Of a DNA stretch of 64,000 bases, positions 7,975 to 18,889 are shown piece after piece. The stretch covers positions 18,194,173-18,258,172 of the forward strand of contig NC_046640.1 of assembly GCF_900324485.2 (NCBI RefSeq), in the 5' to 3' direction. The notes below the pieces were generated by a model, which was not told the origin of the DNA, ran no database searches, and worked only from the letters and a program-made list of their open reading frames with translations. The DNA is from Mastacembelus armatus. Its lineage: Eukaryota > Chordata > Actinopteri > Synbranchiformes > Mastacembelidae. The translations under genes were made by a program, and so were the position numbers. How positions within the stretch are numbered: the first letter of the stretch is position 1; the number at the start of each line of letters is the position of its first letter.

Positions 7975-10574
7975 CTTCTTCTCCTTTCGGCTGCTCCCTT
8001 CAGGGGTCACCACAGCGAATCATCTGCCTCCATTTAACCCTATCCTCTGTATCCTCCTCACCCACACCAACTATCCTCATGTCCTCCTTCACTACATCCA
8101 AGAACCTCCTCTTTGGTCTTCCTCTAGGCCTCCTTCCTGGCAGCTCTAACCTCAGCATCCTTTTACCAAAATATTCACTGTCCCTCCTCTGAACATGTCC
8201 AAACCATCTCAATCTGGCTTCACATGCTTTTTCTCCAAAACATCTAACATGAGCTGTCCCTCTGATGTCCTCATTCCTGATCCTATCCATCCTCGTCACT
8301 CCCAGGGAGAACCTTCACATCTTCAGCTCTGCTACCTCCAGCTCTGCCTCCTGTCTTTGTCTCAGTGCCACTGTCTGTAGACCAGACAACATTGCTGGTC
8401 TCACCACTGTCTTGTCCACCTTTCCTTTCATTCTTGCTGACACTCTTTTGTCACATATCACACCTGACACTTTCCTCCACCCGTTCCAACCTGCTTGCTA
8501 GATTCCTGTCTAACTTCATCTGTCAGCCTGTCCATCACCACAGCAAACAAGAAGGGGCTCAAAGCCAATCCTTGGTGCAGTCCCACCTCCACCTTGAACT
8601 CCTCTGTCACCCCTACAGCACACCTCACCACTGTTTTACAGCTCTCATACATGGCCTGCACCACTTGAACATACTTTTCTGCCACTCCAGATTCCTCTGT
8701 AGTTTCCACAACTCTGCATATCTCCCTTGTTCTTAAAGATGGGCACCAGTACACTTCTCCTCCATTCCTCAGGCATCCTCTCACTTTCCAAGATCTTGTT
8801 AAGTAGCCCAGTCAAAATCTCTACTGCCACCACTCCTAAACACTTCCATACCTCCACAGGTATGTAATCCTGACCAACGGCCTTTCCATTCTTCATCCTC
8901 TTCAACGTCTTCCTCACTTCATCCTTACTGATCTTTGCTACTTCCTGCTCCACAACAGTCACCTCTTCTACTCTGTGCTCTCTAACATTTTCCTCATTCA
9001 TCAACTCTTCAAAGTATTCCTTCCATCTTTCCATCACACTTGTGGTACCTGTCAACATATTTCCATCCCTATCCTTGATCACCCTAACCTGCTGCACATC
9101 CTTCCCATCTCTGTCTCTGCCTCGCCAACCTGTACCAACCTATGTGTCCAACCTATCATACAAATCCTCATACGCCCTTTGTTTGGCCTTTGCCACCTCT
9201 ACCTTCACTTTGCGCTGCATCTCCCTGTACTCCTGTCTGTTCTCTTCTTTCCTCTCAGTGTCTCACTTCTTCTTAGCTAACCTTTTCCTCTTACCACACT
9301 CCTGAACTATCTCATTCCACCACGAAGCCTCCTTATTTGCTTTCCTCTTTCCAGATGACACACCAAGTACCCTCCTACCTGTCTCCCTGATCACTTTAGA
9401 TCACTCCCTGATGACTGTAGCTGTCCAGTCATCTGGAAGAACCTCCTGATCTCACAGAGCCTGTTTCAGCTCCTCCCTGAAAGCCACACAACACTCTTCC
9501 TTCTTCAACTTCCACCACTTGGTCCTCTGCTCTCCCCTTGTCCTCTTCATCTTCCTCACCACCAGAGTCATCCTACACACCACCATCGTATGCTGTCTGG
9601 CTACACTCTCCCCAACCACTACTTTGCAGTCACTGATCCCTTTCAGGTTGGAACATCTGCACAAGATGTAATCAACTTGCATGCTCTTGCCTCCACTCTT
9701 ATATGTCGCCCTATGCTCCTCCCTTTTCTGGAAAATGTGTTCACTACAACCATTTCCATCCTGTTTGCGAAGTCTACCACCATCTGTCCTTCTGCATCCC
9801 TGTCCTGTATACCAAACTTACCCATCACTTCCTCGTCACCTCTGTTTCCCTCACCAACATGTCCGTTGAAGTCTGCCACAATCACCACTCTCTCACCACT
9901 AGGGATACCCTGATTCAGCTCATCCATCTCCCTCCAGAATTTCTCCTTTTCGTCTAACTCACATCCTACCTGTGGGGCATAACCACTGACAACATTCAAC
10001 ATCACACCTTCAACTTCCAGCTTCAGACTCATCACCCTATCTGACACTCTCTTTACCTCCAGAACATTCCTAGCAAAATCCTCCTTCAGGATAACTCCTA
10101 CTCCATTCCTCTTTCCATCCACACCATGATAAAACAGCTTGAACCCTGCTCCTAATCTATAGGCCTTGCTACCTTTCCACCTGGTCTCCTGAACACACAA
10201 GATATCCACCTTTCTTCTCTGCATCATATCAACCAACTCTCTAGTTTTCCCTGACAAAGTCCCTACATTCAAAGTCCCTACTCTAAGTCCTACACTCCTG
10301 CCCTTCCTCTTCTCTCTTTGCCTGCGAACACGCCTTTCTCCTCTCCTTCTTCGTCCAACAGTAGTCCAATTTCCACTGGCACCCTGTAAATCAACAGCAC
10401 CAGTGGCGTTCGTTGTTAACCCGATCGATCCGGTATGGAAGTCATATTTGTGACTCGCATGTTTGATTTGGCTGAAATTTTACATCGGATGCCCTTCCTG
10501 ACACAACCCTCTGCATTTACCCGGAATTGGGACTGGCACATGAAGACACTGGATTGTGCCCCCCTGTGGTTGCA
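7975..10574 (-). mobile_element. RTE-clade LINE, copy 1, defective
   Basis: Non-LTR retrotransposon read right to left. The apurinic-type endonuclease is at about 10272-9450 (VDILCVQETRWKG, DFNGHVGEGNRGDEE), the reverse transcriptase at about 9097-8458 (LTGLLNKILESERMPEEWR, LHQGLALSPFLFA), and the C-terminal tail at 8299-8000 (RWFGHVQRRDSEY). It has several frame breaks and two large internal losses: one from NYRGI to WSGR, and one near 8490-8505 removing the RT region with the FADD motif. The second loss is shared with the copies at 31961 and 41669. Imperfect 17-bp target duplications are at 7958-7974 and 10575-10591. The 5' end has the GCAACCACAGGGGGG start seen at 26505. Confidence 0.92.
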
Positions 10575-10591
10575 TTTGACAGAAAATAGAT

Positions 10592-10854
10592 GATCTGTTG
10601 TTATTTGTATGTTACATCTGTAAAGTAAATAAATGTATTCACATATAGAAAAGCAAAGTCACCACAGTGAAAATGTTAGCAAGTTTTGCTAAAAGATGCC
10701 AAACAACAATCAGGATCCTAATGTGAATTAACACATCACAGATAAAAGCAGTGTCCTGATATTGTGAGCAGCACTAATCTGAAATGTACACAGGAAACAT
10801 AATATCAACACTTATTTATACTAAAGACATTTTCTTGGTTAAATGTTATATGTT
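10592..10854. other. Spacer below the SINE
   Basis: No gene. It repeats at 44446-44708 and resembles 26300-26500. Confidence 0.5.
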
Positions 10855-11174
10855 GCCTCACAGTAAGAAGGTTGTGGGTTTGCAACCTGGCCTTTCTGTG
10901 TGGAGTTTGCATGTTCTCCCTGTGCTTGTGTGGGTTTTCTCCAGGTACTCTGGTTTCCTCCCACAGTCCAAAAACATGTATGTCAGGTTGATTGGTGACT
11001 CTAAATTGCCCATAGGAGTGAGTGTGAGTGTGTGAGTTTGTTTGTCTCTATATGTGGCCCTGTGATGGACTGGTGACCTGTCCAGGGTGTACCCCTGCCT
11101 TCCACCCAAAGAGAGCTGGGATAGGCTCCAGCAGATATAGGAATAAGCAGGTATAGATGATGGATGGATGGATG
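10855..11174 (+). mobile_element. Teleost SINE-like element with (GGAT)n tail
   Basis: Begins GCCTCACAGTAAGAAGGTTG, includes CTTTCTGTGTGGAGTTTGCA and GATGGACTGGTGACCTGTCC, and ends with GGAT repeats. This is a very common fish interspersed repeat; I recognise the sequence but not a secure family name. Target duplications of 13 bp (AATGTTATATGTT at 10842-10854, AATGTTACATGTT at 11175-11187) fit retroposition. Confidence 0.85.
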
Positions 11175-11187
11175 AATGTTACATGTT

Positions 11188-11576
11188 TGTTTACAGTGTG
11201 AAGACCTTTAATATGATGGATATGTGCATTTATGTCATTTTAAAATCATGAGCCAGTTGAAAATTTTCAAAAATGTCAACTTTGATTGTTTTTACAGCAA
11301 GTTTGTGTATGTGTGGTCTTAATGTCATATGTCAGATCAGTGGTCTGAAGGCTCCTAAACTGGTGACAAATGAAATGGAAAGAAAACTTTCTGAAGATGA
11401 ACTTCTTGTTAGGCTCTAAGTTTTTAAAGTCAGTCTAATTTACTGTTTACTAATGCTCAGTGACTTTACTGTCTGAGTAATTAAAATGATATTGATAAAT
11501 TAAAAAACATATAAAATCAACCAACTGTTCCCTGTTTACTCCAAAAGTAAACTGGTCTGAATCATTAGTGGTTTGT
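11188..11576. other. Intergenic spacer
   Basis: No gene seen. Repeated at 36520-36900 and 45058-45420; the last 40 bp are the usual downstream flank of family B signals. Confidence 0.5.
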
Positions 11577-11845
11577 CTCCAGTCCTTTCCCTGCAGGCTG
11601 TCTGATCCAAGCTGTGTAGTAGCTGCTCACAGAATAAGAGACCTGACAGGTGATGGTCAGACGTTGACCTGGCTGCACAGTCACAGAGGCTGGCTGTGTC
11701 AGCTGTTCACATTTCACACCTGTTAAAAAGACAAACATCTTGTGTCACCAGTCATCAGGGTGTACTGCAGAACATGAAATACTGACTGAACTGATGACTC
11801 ACATGATCCAGCTGCCAACAGCAGCAGCAGAGCTACAGACAACAT
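11577..11845 (-). pseudogene. IGHV pseudogene, family B, lacks CDR2, FR3 and RSS
   Basis: L1 (11803-11845, MLSVALLLLLAAGS) and the V exon start (to 11719) are intact: [16 protein letters not shown], Cys in LTITCQVS, SSYYTAWIRQPAGKGLE. The coding region then stops at GLE and continues directly into what is normally DNA beyond the RSS (ACCACTAATGATTCAGACC). A deletion thus removed FR2 end, CDR2, FR3 and the RSS, so it cannot rearrange. Octamer variant is at 11932-11939. The leader and upstream DNA match those of the V at 20915. Confidence 0.9.
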
Positions 11846-11939
11846 TGTTTATGCTGCAACTGACGTGCTGTGAACTGCACTGACAGTCTGATGTGAAGTT
11901 TTTATAGCTGAGTGAAAGGGAAGGTCACTAAGTTTGCAT

Positions 11940-13748
11940 AGAATCAAACATTAATGCTGATCCTCCCAGAGCCAATAGAAGAGTCAGATCAGTCATATTA
12001 TAAACTATTGATTCATAAATTTATTGTATTTACTTTTCAAACCTTATGAAATGTGCAGTGTAATTGCAAATAGCAATACCTCCCATACCATGTATAGTGA
12101 TATAAATCATGACTATTGGAAAACCTATTCATTATAATTAGCTTTACAACAACTGATAATATAGAAACCATGGAACAAAAGAAGTAGCCACCAAGGATGT
12201 TATGTTTGTGTAAGCCACGTATACATTGTTTGTTTAAATCTGTTTATTAACTGTCAGCACCTCATATATCAAACTCTAACTTAAAATGTATCAGCATTGT
12301 TTATTCATTATTATTCATTATTCATTATTATTATTTGTGCTCTTACTTTCTTATTTTAATTCAGTACAAGTAAAATTTAATTGTATTGAATTGAATTAAA
12401 TTATTAGCTGCATAAAATGAGTAGTGACATCAGATAGGATTGTGTAAATAGTATAAAAACTTAAATTTGCTGTGTATATTTTGCAGATTTGCATGAATGA
12501 CTTTTAATGGTCACTGCAGATGTTTGAACACAGAAACATACAGAGAAACAGAAGCTCAGGAACTGAAACCTTTATGCAAAAAACTGCAAATGTTTTATAA
12601 AAAACTGCATCCTCCATCTGAGGAGGATTAATATTTATGTGATTATTTATATATTTATATATGTATAGATTGTTTTATTATTTCATAAAAGTTAAATCAA
12701 ATATAAATATGAGAAGAACTTAAAACAATGTAATAATTAAAGACACAGGATTCATCCTTGTCAGTTTGCAGTTGGTTTGAATTATGGAGCGATCTCAGTA
12801 TGTTTCAGTATTTTTCATTTGCTGTGAAAAGTAATTTTACAGCCCAGCCATACCTCAGTGGTATGTTAATGGGGCTGCACTCCATGCTGATGATAAACAT
12901 CTTTATTTTAAAAGTTTACTTTAAATGTATTGAATCAAATGAACATATGCCTTATATTTAGTTTAGAAACATTTTAGAGAATGAGGCTGGTGAGTTTCTC
13001 GTTTTTTCACTTTTCTACAAAACAAGTTTCTTGTTCCAACTGTAACGTCTGTAAATGATTTAGCTCTGTTGTCTGAAAACTACTAAAACAGTGGCAGTGA
13101 CTTCAGTTTGACAGAGGAAGTGTTATTATGGGAAATATCATGAACCTGGCACCACTGAATAGATCCCCCAGAATGTCTTCTCCCTTCTCCCTCCATGAAG
13201 AAAAAAACCAAAGGCCTCTTATTTATTTGAAACATGGCGCTGAGCCCAGACTCTTTGAACCAGATTGGAGTGACAGCTGAAGGTGACAGGTTGTTGTTTT
13301 CTACCAGACTGTCAGGGCAGTAATGATGGTTGGTGGTGGGGCTTCTATTGGTGTGGACTGTGGATATGTACAGTCATATCATGGGTACATCTTTCATAAA
13401 TCTCCATGCACAGTGTTCGTCACAAAAACATGTTGTTTTTGATGATGTTGTTTCTCCTTTTTTTGAGCATATTTGATTAATGTTCACATTTATGAGAAAG
13501 CTAGGAAATTGAAAAAAGAATTCATAAGTTACAAATTCTATTGTCCATTTCATACACTTCATACTGTATTCTTTAGTTTAAAACTGCTTGGTTACTTAAT
13601 AAGGTGCTGAAAGAGAAGTAATCTGAGAAGTGACAAAGGTGAGAGAAACTTTACACTCACTGCTCTCTAGTGTTATGAAAAACTGCAATATTATTTTTCA
13701 CTCCCACATGAAAAATGTATTAAGATAAATATAAAGATGAATATTATA
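11940..13748. other. Intergenic spacer, duplicated
   Basis: About 1.8 kb, AT-rich, with no gene supported. It is closely repeated at 21435-23530. Small open frames at 12758-12961 and 22278-22460 are related copies of the same spacer but differ in length and start, so they do not look coding. Confidence 0.55.
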
Positions 13749-13787
13749 GGTTTTTGTACAGCTGCTGAACCAACTCCAGTCACTGTG
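13749..13787 (-). promoter_or_regulatory. 23-RSS of the V pseudogene at 13788
   Basis: Heptamer CACAGTG (13781-13787), 23-bp spacer, nonamer ACAAAAACC (13749-13757). Perfect consensus although the gene is broken. Confidence 0.93.
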
Positions 13788-14232
13788 ACTCTCGAGCACA
13801 ATAATAAACAGCAGAATCTTCAGTTTTCAGACTGTTCATCTGCAGATACAGCTGCTGTCTGTTGTTGTCTCTGGAGATGGTAAACCGGCCTTGGACTGAC
13901 TGAGAGTAGTAAATGTAGCCACTGCTTTCACTAATGAAAGCAACCCATTCCAGTCCTTTTCCAGGAACTGTCTGACCCAGTTCATAGCGTAGCTGCTGAG
14001 TGTGAATCCAGAGCCTGTACAGGTCAATGTGTGGGATTCTCCAGGCCTTTTAACCACTGGTCCAGATTGTGTCAGAGTCTGACCATCAACACCTGTCAAG
14101 ACAAACCGGAAAATAGTCAGTTGATGTAAGTTTGCACCTTCTTGAAAACAGATTGATTTCAAGCTTTGCAGATATTTTCTCACCTGCCCAGCAGATGGTT
14201 AAAAGCAGCGGTCCTGTCCTATAGTCCATCAT
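13788..14232 (-). pseudogene. IGHV pseudogene, family A, frameshift in FR2
   Basis: L1 is 14184-14232 and the V exon 13788-14092. FR1 and CDR1 are normal ([29 protein letters not shown]). One base is missing near 13966 (CCAGGAACTG where sisters have CCAGGAGCCTG), so the frame shifts after WVRQ and FR2-FR3 are garbled. The shifted-back downstream sequence still reads a normal FR3 and YYCARESQ. The leader has Pro for Leu in the hydrophobic core (TGPLLL). Promoter (14305-14312) and RSS are intact, so it could rearrange but not encode a domain; it could still donate sequence by gene conversion. Confidence 0.92.
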
Positions 14233-14312
14233 GTTAAACTGTGTGTCCACTGTTCTCTGTCGTCCTCTCTGCAGTCAGATAAGTAGAGGTGGAAGACATC
14301 TGAGTTTTGCAT

Positions 14313-15116
14313 TGACTCCTCCTCTCAGGAAGGAGTGAATCAGACTGGTCATCATAGACAATATATTTTAACAAGACAATTAACATATAGTGAACGTTAT
14401 TTCAGCAAAATAGTTTTTTGGTTAAACTGAATTGGTTAAAAATTTGAATTGGCTCCAGAAATTCATTTTCTGTGGTAAAATTGGATTTTTGGTCTAATGA
14501 TATTTTGTGTAAACTCTTCCAGTCTAAACACTGATTGATCAGACAGAACATGCAGCCTGAAGACACTGACAAAAAACAATTTTAGCTTCAAATAAAAACA
14601 TTACAGAACTCAATGTTTATTCCTGTGATAAATACATGAAGTTTTCTTCTTATTGCCCTGATACAAATTTGACCTTTGACAGAAAATAGATGAACTGTTG
14701 TCATTTATATGTTGCATTGAAAAAGAACATCTGCCAAGTGAATAAATGTATTTAAATATAGAAAAGCAAAGTCATCACAGTTAAAATGTTAGTAAGTTTT
14801 GCTAAAAGATGCCAAACAACAATCAGGATCCTCATGTGAATTAACACATCACAGATAAAAGCAGTTTCCTGATCTTATGATTCATCTGACATTAATTAAA
14901 CACTGATCAGTAGTAATCTGAAATGTAGACATGGAACATTATTTCAATGCTTATATGCTTATATGAATATATTTTATGCCCCAAATACATTTTCTTGGTT
15001 AAATGTGTTTATAGTTTGCAGACCACTGAATTTCCCTTTGGGATTAATAAAGTTAATTTCATCTCATCTCATAGTGGATATATCATGCATGTATGTGATA
15101 TAAAAAGGAAGGAGGC
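14313..15116. other. Intergenic spacer
   Basis: No gene. It repeats the spacer at 400-1137 and 58600-59350, including the retroelement-like tail AATTTCCCTTTGGGATTAAT at about 15030 followed by an ATCTC run. Confidence 0.5.
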
Positions 15117-15257
15117 CTAGAGGAAGACCAAAGAGGAGGTTCTTGGATGTAGTGAGGATAGTTGGTCTGGATGTGGAGGATACAGAGGATAGGGTTAAAT
15201 GGAGGCAGATGATTCGCTGAGGTGACCCCTGAAGGGAGCAGCCGAAAGGGAAAGAAG
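15117..15257 (+). mobile_element. 5'-truncated RTE-type LINE, 3' end, second copy
   Basis: Same insertion as 1138-1288, with the same flanks and 14-bp target duplications (15103-15116 and 15258-15271). It was therefore duplicated with the surrounding block rather than inserted anew. Confidence 0.9.
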
Positions 15258-15523
15258 ATGTGATATAAAAATTATAAACAGTTTGACCTGGTGTTATTGC
15301 AGGTTCCACCTGCTTGTTTGTGTATGTGTGTTAATGTCATAACTGATCTTAATGTCATTTGTTCGGTTTTTTAACTGCCCCCTGTAGGTCTTTGTTTTCA
15401 TTTTCAGTGCTGTATACAGTATATGTAAAGACTGGCATTTCTCAGTGAACTGGTCTGAAATCATTAGTGGTCTGAGGGCTCCTCCTCTGGTGGCTTCATG
15501 TTATAGGTTTTCAGGCACTGAGG

Positions 15524-15562
15524 GGTTTTTGTTCAGGTCTACTGATGGTTTGTGTTATTGTG
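15524..15562 (-). promoter_or_regulatory. B-type 23-RSS on an A-type V
   Basis: Heptamer CACAATA (15556-15562), 23-bp spacer and nonamer ACAAAAACC (15524-15532). It is identical in type to family B signals although the V body is family A. Confidence 0.93.
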
Positions 15563-16008
15563 GGTCTCTGGCACAGTAATAAACTGCTGTGTCCTCCGTC
15601 TTCAGACTGTTCGTTGTTAGATAAAGTTTACTGCTGGAGTCATCTCTGGAGATGGTGAATCTACCCTGGACTGACTGGGAGTAATAGATATGTGAACTGC
15701 CAGTGTGTATAAAAGCAACCCACTCCAGTCCTTTTCCAGGAGCCTGTCTGACCCAGTTCATATGGTAGCTGCTGAATGTGAATCCAGAGGCTGTACAGGT
15801 CAATGTGTGGGATTCTCCAGGCCTTTTAACCACTGGTCCAGATTGTGTCAGAGTCTGACCATCAACACCTGTCAAGACAAACCAGAAAATAGTCAGTTGA
15901 TGTAAGTTTGCACCTTCTTGAAAACAGATTGATTTCCAGCTTTGCAGATATTTTCTCACCTGCCCAGCAGATGGTTAAAAGCAGCAGTCCTGTCCTATAG
16001 TCCATCAT
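15563..16008 (-). CDS. IGHV segment, A/B hybrid, probably functional
   Basis: L1 (15960-16008), promoter octamer (16081-16088), FR1, CDR1 and FR2 are family [43 protein letters not shown]3 is a distinct version ([30 protein letters not shown]). From the YYC codons onward, through the RSS and about 180 bp downstream, the sequence is family B. V exon 15563-15868, no stops. The residues LTTNS for LQMNS are unusual. A sister hybrid is at 45534, and a third piece of this lineage is fused at 59746. Confidence 0.92.
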
Positions 16009-16088
16009 GTTAAACTGTGTGTCCACTGTTCTCTGTCGTCCTCTCTGCAGTCAGATAAGTAGAGGTGGAAGACATCTGAGTTTTGCAT

Positions 16089-16627
16089 TGACTCCTCCTC
16101 TCAGGAAGGAGTGAACCAGACTGGTCATCATAGACCTTGTTTGATAAATTTAAAAAATATATGAATTTGAATTGAATTTGTGTAGTTGCCAAAGGTCGAC
16201 TGTTATCTGGTAACAAAAGCACATCACAGACCTGAGACGTGATTGGAGGAATTTCACTGAAATAAAAGCAAAGAGATCTATTTTTATTTCCCTGACAGAA
16301 AATCATAACTGAAAAAAACTGTTAATAGAATAATATAAATTAAAACTTTGCTCTTTAACTCATTGGAAGAGACAATGCAGTTGGTTTGAGTCATGAAGTT
16401 TCAGTTTCTAACATATCAGTGAAGCTGACTAAAGAGAACTAAAGATGCTAATTTCTTTATGATTTACTGAATGTCATTATAGAAGAATAATCTATTTTAT
16501 ATTGTTTACACATTTTCAGTGCACTTTACTTTTGCAACACTGTTTTCTTTGAACTATGATAAAATCATTAGTGGTCTGAGGGCTCCTCCTCTGGTGGCTT
16601 CATGTTACAGGTTTTCAGGCACTGAGG
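16089..16627. other. Intergenic spacer
   Basis: No gene. Shared with 38682-39223 and 51864-52405 (family A upstream flank followed by family B downstream flank). Confidence 0.5.
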
Positions 16628-16666
16628 GGTTTTTGTTCAGGTCTACTGATGGTTTGTGTTATTGTG
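16628..16666 (-). promoter_or_regulatory. 23-RSS of the V pseudogene at 16667
   Basis: Heptamer CACAATA (16660-16666), 23-bp spacer, nonamer ACAAAAACC (16628-16636). Confidence 0.93.
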
Positions 16667-17097
16667 GTTGTCTGGCACAGTAATACACAGCAGTGTCTTC
16701 AGGCTACATGTTCTGTCCGTTCAGAGTCACTGTCTTGCTGGAAGAGTCTAAGTTAATACTGAACTTGTTCTTTAGTGAATCTTTATAGCGTGAACCACCA
16801 GTATATTTCATTCCAATCCACTCCAGTCCTTTCCCTGCAGGCTGTCTGATCCAAGCTGTCCAGTAGCTGCCCACAGAATAAGAGACCTGACAGGTGATGG
16901 TCAGACGTTGACCTGGCTGCACAGTCACAGAGGCTGGCTGTGTCAGCTGTTCACATTTCACACCTGTTAAAAACAAATAATAAATATATTATGACAAATT
17001 ATCAAGTGATACTGTAAAAATGAACAGTTTTCTATGTCAAATCTAGAGACTCACATGATCCAGCTGCCAACAGCAGCAGCAGAGCAACAGGAAACAT
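16667..17097 (-). pseudogene. IGHV pseudogene, family B, nonsense in FR3
   Basis: L1 is 17055-17097 and the V exon 16667-16963. It reads normally through [33 protein letters not shown] and FSINLDSSSKTVTLNGQNM, then has TAG at 16704-16706 where sisters read Gln (QNMQPED). After it, [14 protein letters not shown] and the RSS are intact. A single base change accounts for the loss. Octamer variant at 17176-17183. CDR2 (MKYTGGSR) is unique in the window. Confidence 0.93.
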
Positions 17098-17183
17098 GTT
17101 TTCTAATGAAAGTGATGTGTGAACTACTCTGACAGTCTGACTGGAGGTTTTTATAGGTATGAGGAAGGTCACTGAGTTTGCAT

Positions 17184-17443
17184 AGAATCAGACTCATAAG
17201 AGCTACAGTGTTGGTGTGATCAGATCTAATAATAGTTGGTTCATTGTTCAGTGAAAACATGGCTGGAAATCAGCTCTGCCTTAGATATGAATGTTTCATT
17301 TCATTGCACATTTAACTGTAACATGTAGAAAAGGTCCCAGCATTTACTTCAACTGTTCCTGAAAACTGTTTATTCCTAAGTTACTGTAATTACTTTTTAA
17401 AAACTTAAATGCATCCTACTGTAATTAAAAACAATAAATATCA
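17184..17443. other. Intergenic spacer
   Basis: Family B upstream flank, shared with 39779-40035, 47257-47420 and 56957-57213. No gene. Confidence 0.5.
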
Positions 17444-18889
17444 ATATAGCCGCAAGCGGCGATGATCGGCCCTCGCCTCGAGCGGACCGCCTCCCCCGGC
17501 GCGGCGCCCCCGCGAGCGAACCGCGTCCCCCACCGAACCGCTTCCACGAACGAACCGCCTCCCCAAGCGAACGGCCTCCCCGAACGAAACGCCTCCCCAA
17601 GCGCCCCCGCCCTCCGAATCGACCGTTCCCCCAAAAACCGGCGGCCCCCCCAAAACCCCTCCCCCGAGGAGACCGCACCTCCCCAAGTAGACCACGTCAT
17701 TCAGCGGACCCCCACGGAGGTCTGTGCCAAATTCGGTACAGTTCTAACAAAGTAAGTGCAAGAAAATAGGGGGCGCCATCCGCCCCCCCCCCCACACCGC
17801 CCCAAGTAGACCATGTCCTCTCCTGGAGCCCCACGGAGGTCTGTGCCAAATTTGATACAGTTCTGACAAAGTAAGTGCAACTGCATAGGGGGCGCTATCC
17901 GCCCCCCCCACACCCCCCCAAGTAGACCACGTCCTTCACTGGACCCCCACGGAGGTCTGTGCCAAATCTGGTACCGTTCTGACAAAATCTGGACATTTTG
18001 CAAAATTCCCATAGGAAACGAATGGCGAGATCCGGTCATCGCCAAGGCAACCACATGCAAATTAGGGCATGGGTCCGATCGGCTTTTATGATCAGGACGC
18101 CCTAAAGGATGTGTGTGCCAAATCTGGTACAATTTTGACAAAGTAAATGCTTTGGTTTGAATGGCAATTTTCAAATCGTTATACAGGGGGCGCTATATGG
18201 CCTATTTGGATTTAGTTTAATCAGATGGGTCCAGGGCGGCAGGGACTACAATTTATCAATTGGTCCGATTCCAATCCGACAATGCGTGTGAGAGTTATTA
18301 CAAGTTGAAGAAACGGCGGCGAGCCAAAAGCCTAGGCCAAATTGCCGCGCCCGCCAAAGGAAAACCGTAATACTTATTCAAAGAATTTGGATAACTTTTG
18401 CAGCCCCATGGGTCTAGGTGACGCTGGCCAAAAATGAGCTCGATCGGTCAAAAGCCCAAGGAGGAGTTCGAAAGAATACGAGGTGAGCAAAATCAACGAA
18501 CTCAATGACCTCGAGATAAACCCCCAGCTGGTGGACTTCCTGTCGGTCACACGACCGGGACACATTAAGCTTTTTTGCCTGGCCTGACATGAAGAAGATG
18601 TGTGCCAGTTTTTGCGACTGTACGATGAAAAAAAGTGTCACTTGACCTCCCATAGGCCCAATGTATCTCGACCTCTGTCGGGGGCGCCGCAGAGCCATTC
18701 TTTTGAGGTCGTTTATGAAACCCATAAAATATCAAATTGTGACGCGATTCTGAGGGGGGGTGCAAATTTTGGTGAGTTTTCACACACGTTCAGGGGGTCA
18801 AATAAGGCTGTAAACGCTTCTTCATCCCTTGCCAATTGAGCGATTATAATAGTCCCTGCGCTGGGACCTCGGTCCCTGCTCGGGCCTAA
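17444..18889. mobile_element. GC-rich Helitron-like insertion with 118-bp repeats
   Basis: A 1446-bp, GC- and CpG-rich block in otherwise AT-rich DNA. The empty site is seen at about 57213 and 30340 (AAATATCATTACTAC), showing insertion between A and T with no clear target duplication. The 3' end is CTAA preceded by small hairpins (GTCCC..GGGAC and GGACC..GGTCC), which fits Helitron ends (CTRR, insertion at AT). The 5' end is ATATAGCCGCAAGCGGC and lacks the usual 5' TC, so the class is inference. It holds about 2.6 tandem units of 118-119 bp. No transposase or Rep/helicase is present. The open frames inside are low-complexity Pro/Arg or Gly strings and are not credible genes. Confidence 0.7.
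17681..17990. repeat. Tandem repeat, about 118-119 bp, 2.6 units
   Basis: Units begin near 17681, 17800 and 17918 with CCCCAAGTAGACCA, and continue through CACGGAGGTCTGTGCCAAAT, AGTTCTGACAAAGTAAGTGC and GGGGGCGCTATCCGCCCCCC. The third unit breaks off after TTCTGACAAA. The unit is diverged by several changes between copies. Confidence 0.85.

Noticed and set aside
8195-9305. Plus-strand frames opposite the LINE at 7975 (and likewise at 32184-33537, 41889-43173, and the minus strand of 27122-29385)
   Set aside because: Shadows of the LINE coding strand with low-complexity Ser/Leu/Pro content.
12758-12961. 67-residue plus-strand frame, with a relative at 22278-22460
   Set aside because: The duplicate spacer shifts the start and length, there is no signal for translation or splicing, and the similarity is explained by block duplication.
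17397-17755. Overlapping Gly/Arg- or Pro-rich frames on both strands
   Set aside because: A consequence of the GC-rich composition of the inserted element; none recurs in its repeat units as a conserved protein.
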